Shown: piece by piece, positions 41,637 through 41,970 of the stretch
How positions within the stretch are numbered: position 1 is the stretch's first letter
Layout: every line of letters starts with the position of its first letter
IMG/VR virus record: IMGVR_UViG_3300010885_052497
Location: 1 to 41,970 of that record
Strand: one strand, 5' to 3'
Source: a virus
Length of the DNA stretch: 41,970 nt
Notes under the pieces: generated by a model
What the model saw: the letters and a program-made list of their open reading frames with translations, nothing else
What the model was told of the DNA's origin: nothing
Database searches by the model: none
Program-made: the position numbers and the translations under genes

Positions 41637-41712
41637 TGGTGTGAAAGCTGGGGCTCGAACCCAGAATCTCCTGAACCACAATCAGACGCTTTACCATTCA
41701 GCTACAATCACC
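41637..41712 (-). tRNA. tRNA-His (GTG), CCA encoded
   Basis: Anticodon arm TCTGA-TTGTGGT-TCAGG, T-arm CTGGG-TTCGAGC-CCCAG, a G at -1, and 3' ACCA encoded. The base opposite G-1 is A rather than the usual C73, and the acceptor has two T:T mismatches. Only 3 bases from tRNA-Leu. Confidence 0.88.
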
Positions 41713-41722
41713 ATGTATCTTG

Positions 41723-41794
41723 TTGGGTTATTAGGATTCGAACCTAAACTAAAACAGTCAAAGTGTTTTGTGCTAACCGTTACACTATAACCCA
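41723..41794 (-). tRNA. tRNA-Gln (TTG)
   Basis: Acceptor TGGGTTA/TAACCCA perfect with U1 typical of glutamine, anticodon arm AAACA-CTTTGAC-TGTTT, T-arm TTAGG-TTCGAAT-CCTAA. 72 bases. Confidence 0.92.
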
Positions 41795-41801
41795 AAATTT
41801 G

Positions 41802-41870
41802 TACCGAGTGTTGGATTCGAACCAACCTAAGGGCGGATATGAGCCATCCTTGATCCCAAGCTCACTCGGT
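41802..41870 (-). tRNA. tRNA with CAT anticodon (elongator Met or Ile2)
   Basis: Anticodon loop CTCATAT in stem GATGG/CCGCC, acceptor ACCGAGT/ACTCGGT perfect, T-arm GTTGG-TTCGAAT-CCAAC. It lacks the G:C triplet of initiators. Whether it is methionine or lysidine-modified isoleucine cannot be decided by eye. 69 bases. Confidence 0.85.
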
Positions 41871-41880
41871 AATTAAATTG

Positions 41881-41953
41881 TGGGTCCTGCAGGAATCGAA
41901 CCTGCTCCTTTAGTTCTTCAGACTAACGTACGCACCAGCTATACCAAAGACCC
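41881..41953 (-). tRNA. tRNA-Phe (GAA)
   Basis: Anticodon arm TTAGT-CTGAAGA-ACTAA, acceptor GGGTCTT/AGGACCC, T-arm GCAGG-TTCGATT-CCTGC. 73 bases, no CCA encoded. Confidence 0.93.
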
Positions 41954-41954
41954 A

Positions 41955-41970
41955 TTGCCTGGCTCGAAAC
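41955..41970 (-). tRNA. Probable tRNA cut by the window edge
   Basis: The minus strand reads GTTTCGAGCCAGGCAA, like a T-loop and 3' acceptor strand. Spacing to tRNA-Phe fits the cluster. Identity cannot be assigned. Confidence 0.4.

Noticed and set aside
41450-41697. Two overlapping minus-strand frames of about 60 codons
   Set aside because: Both run across tRNA-Ser, tRNA-Leu and tRNA-His, so they are translations of tRNA sequence.

Overview
The window is part of the genome of a large, AT-rich, T4-like (contractile-tailed) phage. Every gene and RNA I can support lies on the minus strand, so transcription runs from high to low coordinates. TAA and TAG both act as stops, so there is no sign of stop-codon recoding. 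Start codons follow AT-rich leaders rather than strong Shine-Dalgarno sites. Several upstream regions fit a -33/-7 promoter layout (TTG or TTTG, 19 bases, TAnnTTTR) of the kind described for Bacteroidota, so a Bacteroidota host is my inference.

Layout in the direction of transcription. (1) 41970-40323: a cluster of about 15 tRNA genes, plus relict tRNA-like pieces, a structured 119-base spacer and one 57-aa gene. (2) 40278-39367: a 303-aa coiled-coil protein, followed by about 400 bases without a gene that are rich in stem-loops. (3) 38889-37693: small early-type genes, three of them behind near-identical bipartite promoters. (4) 37691-31704: an RNA ligase of the Rnl5/DRB0094 type, a SAM methyltransferase, a UV damage endonuclease (UvdE) and many small unknown or membrane genes. 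(5) 31711-27585: a membrane/coiled-coil protein, a zinc-ribbon protein, a ClpP-like protease, an HD phosphohydrolase and a gp55-like late sigma factor. (6) 27562-10480: the baseplate and tail module, with a central spike-like protein, gp25, gp6 (baseplate J) and then large virion proteins, two with LamG-like domains and three sharing one C-terminal domain. (7) 10467-5923: DNA metabolism, with a T7-type endonuclease I, a CHC2/TOPRIM primase and an Mre11-Rad50 (SbcD-SbcC, gp47-gp46) homologue fused into one chain. (8) 5888 to the left edge: a very large repeat-built tail fibre gene cut by the window.

The genes suggest a temporal program. Early and middle genes and at least part of the tRNA cluster use host-like -33/-7 promoters. 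The gp55-like sigma factor probably drives structural genes, six of which carry a shared ATATTTAT(T/A) element just upstream. RNA ligase plus a large tRNA set suggests tRNA supply and repair. UvdE, fused SbcDC, endonuclease I and primase suggest recombination-dependent replication and repair. The most unusual items are the fused gp47-gp46, the constant-spacing early promoter family, the structured gene-free region at 38964-39366, and the degenerate tRNAs, including a tRNA-Leu without its long variable arm.
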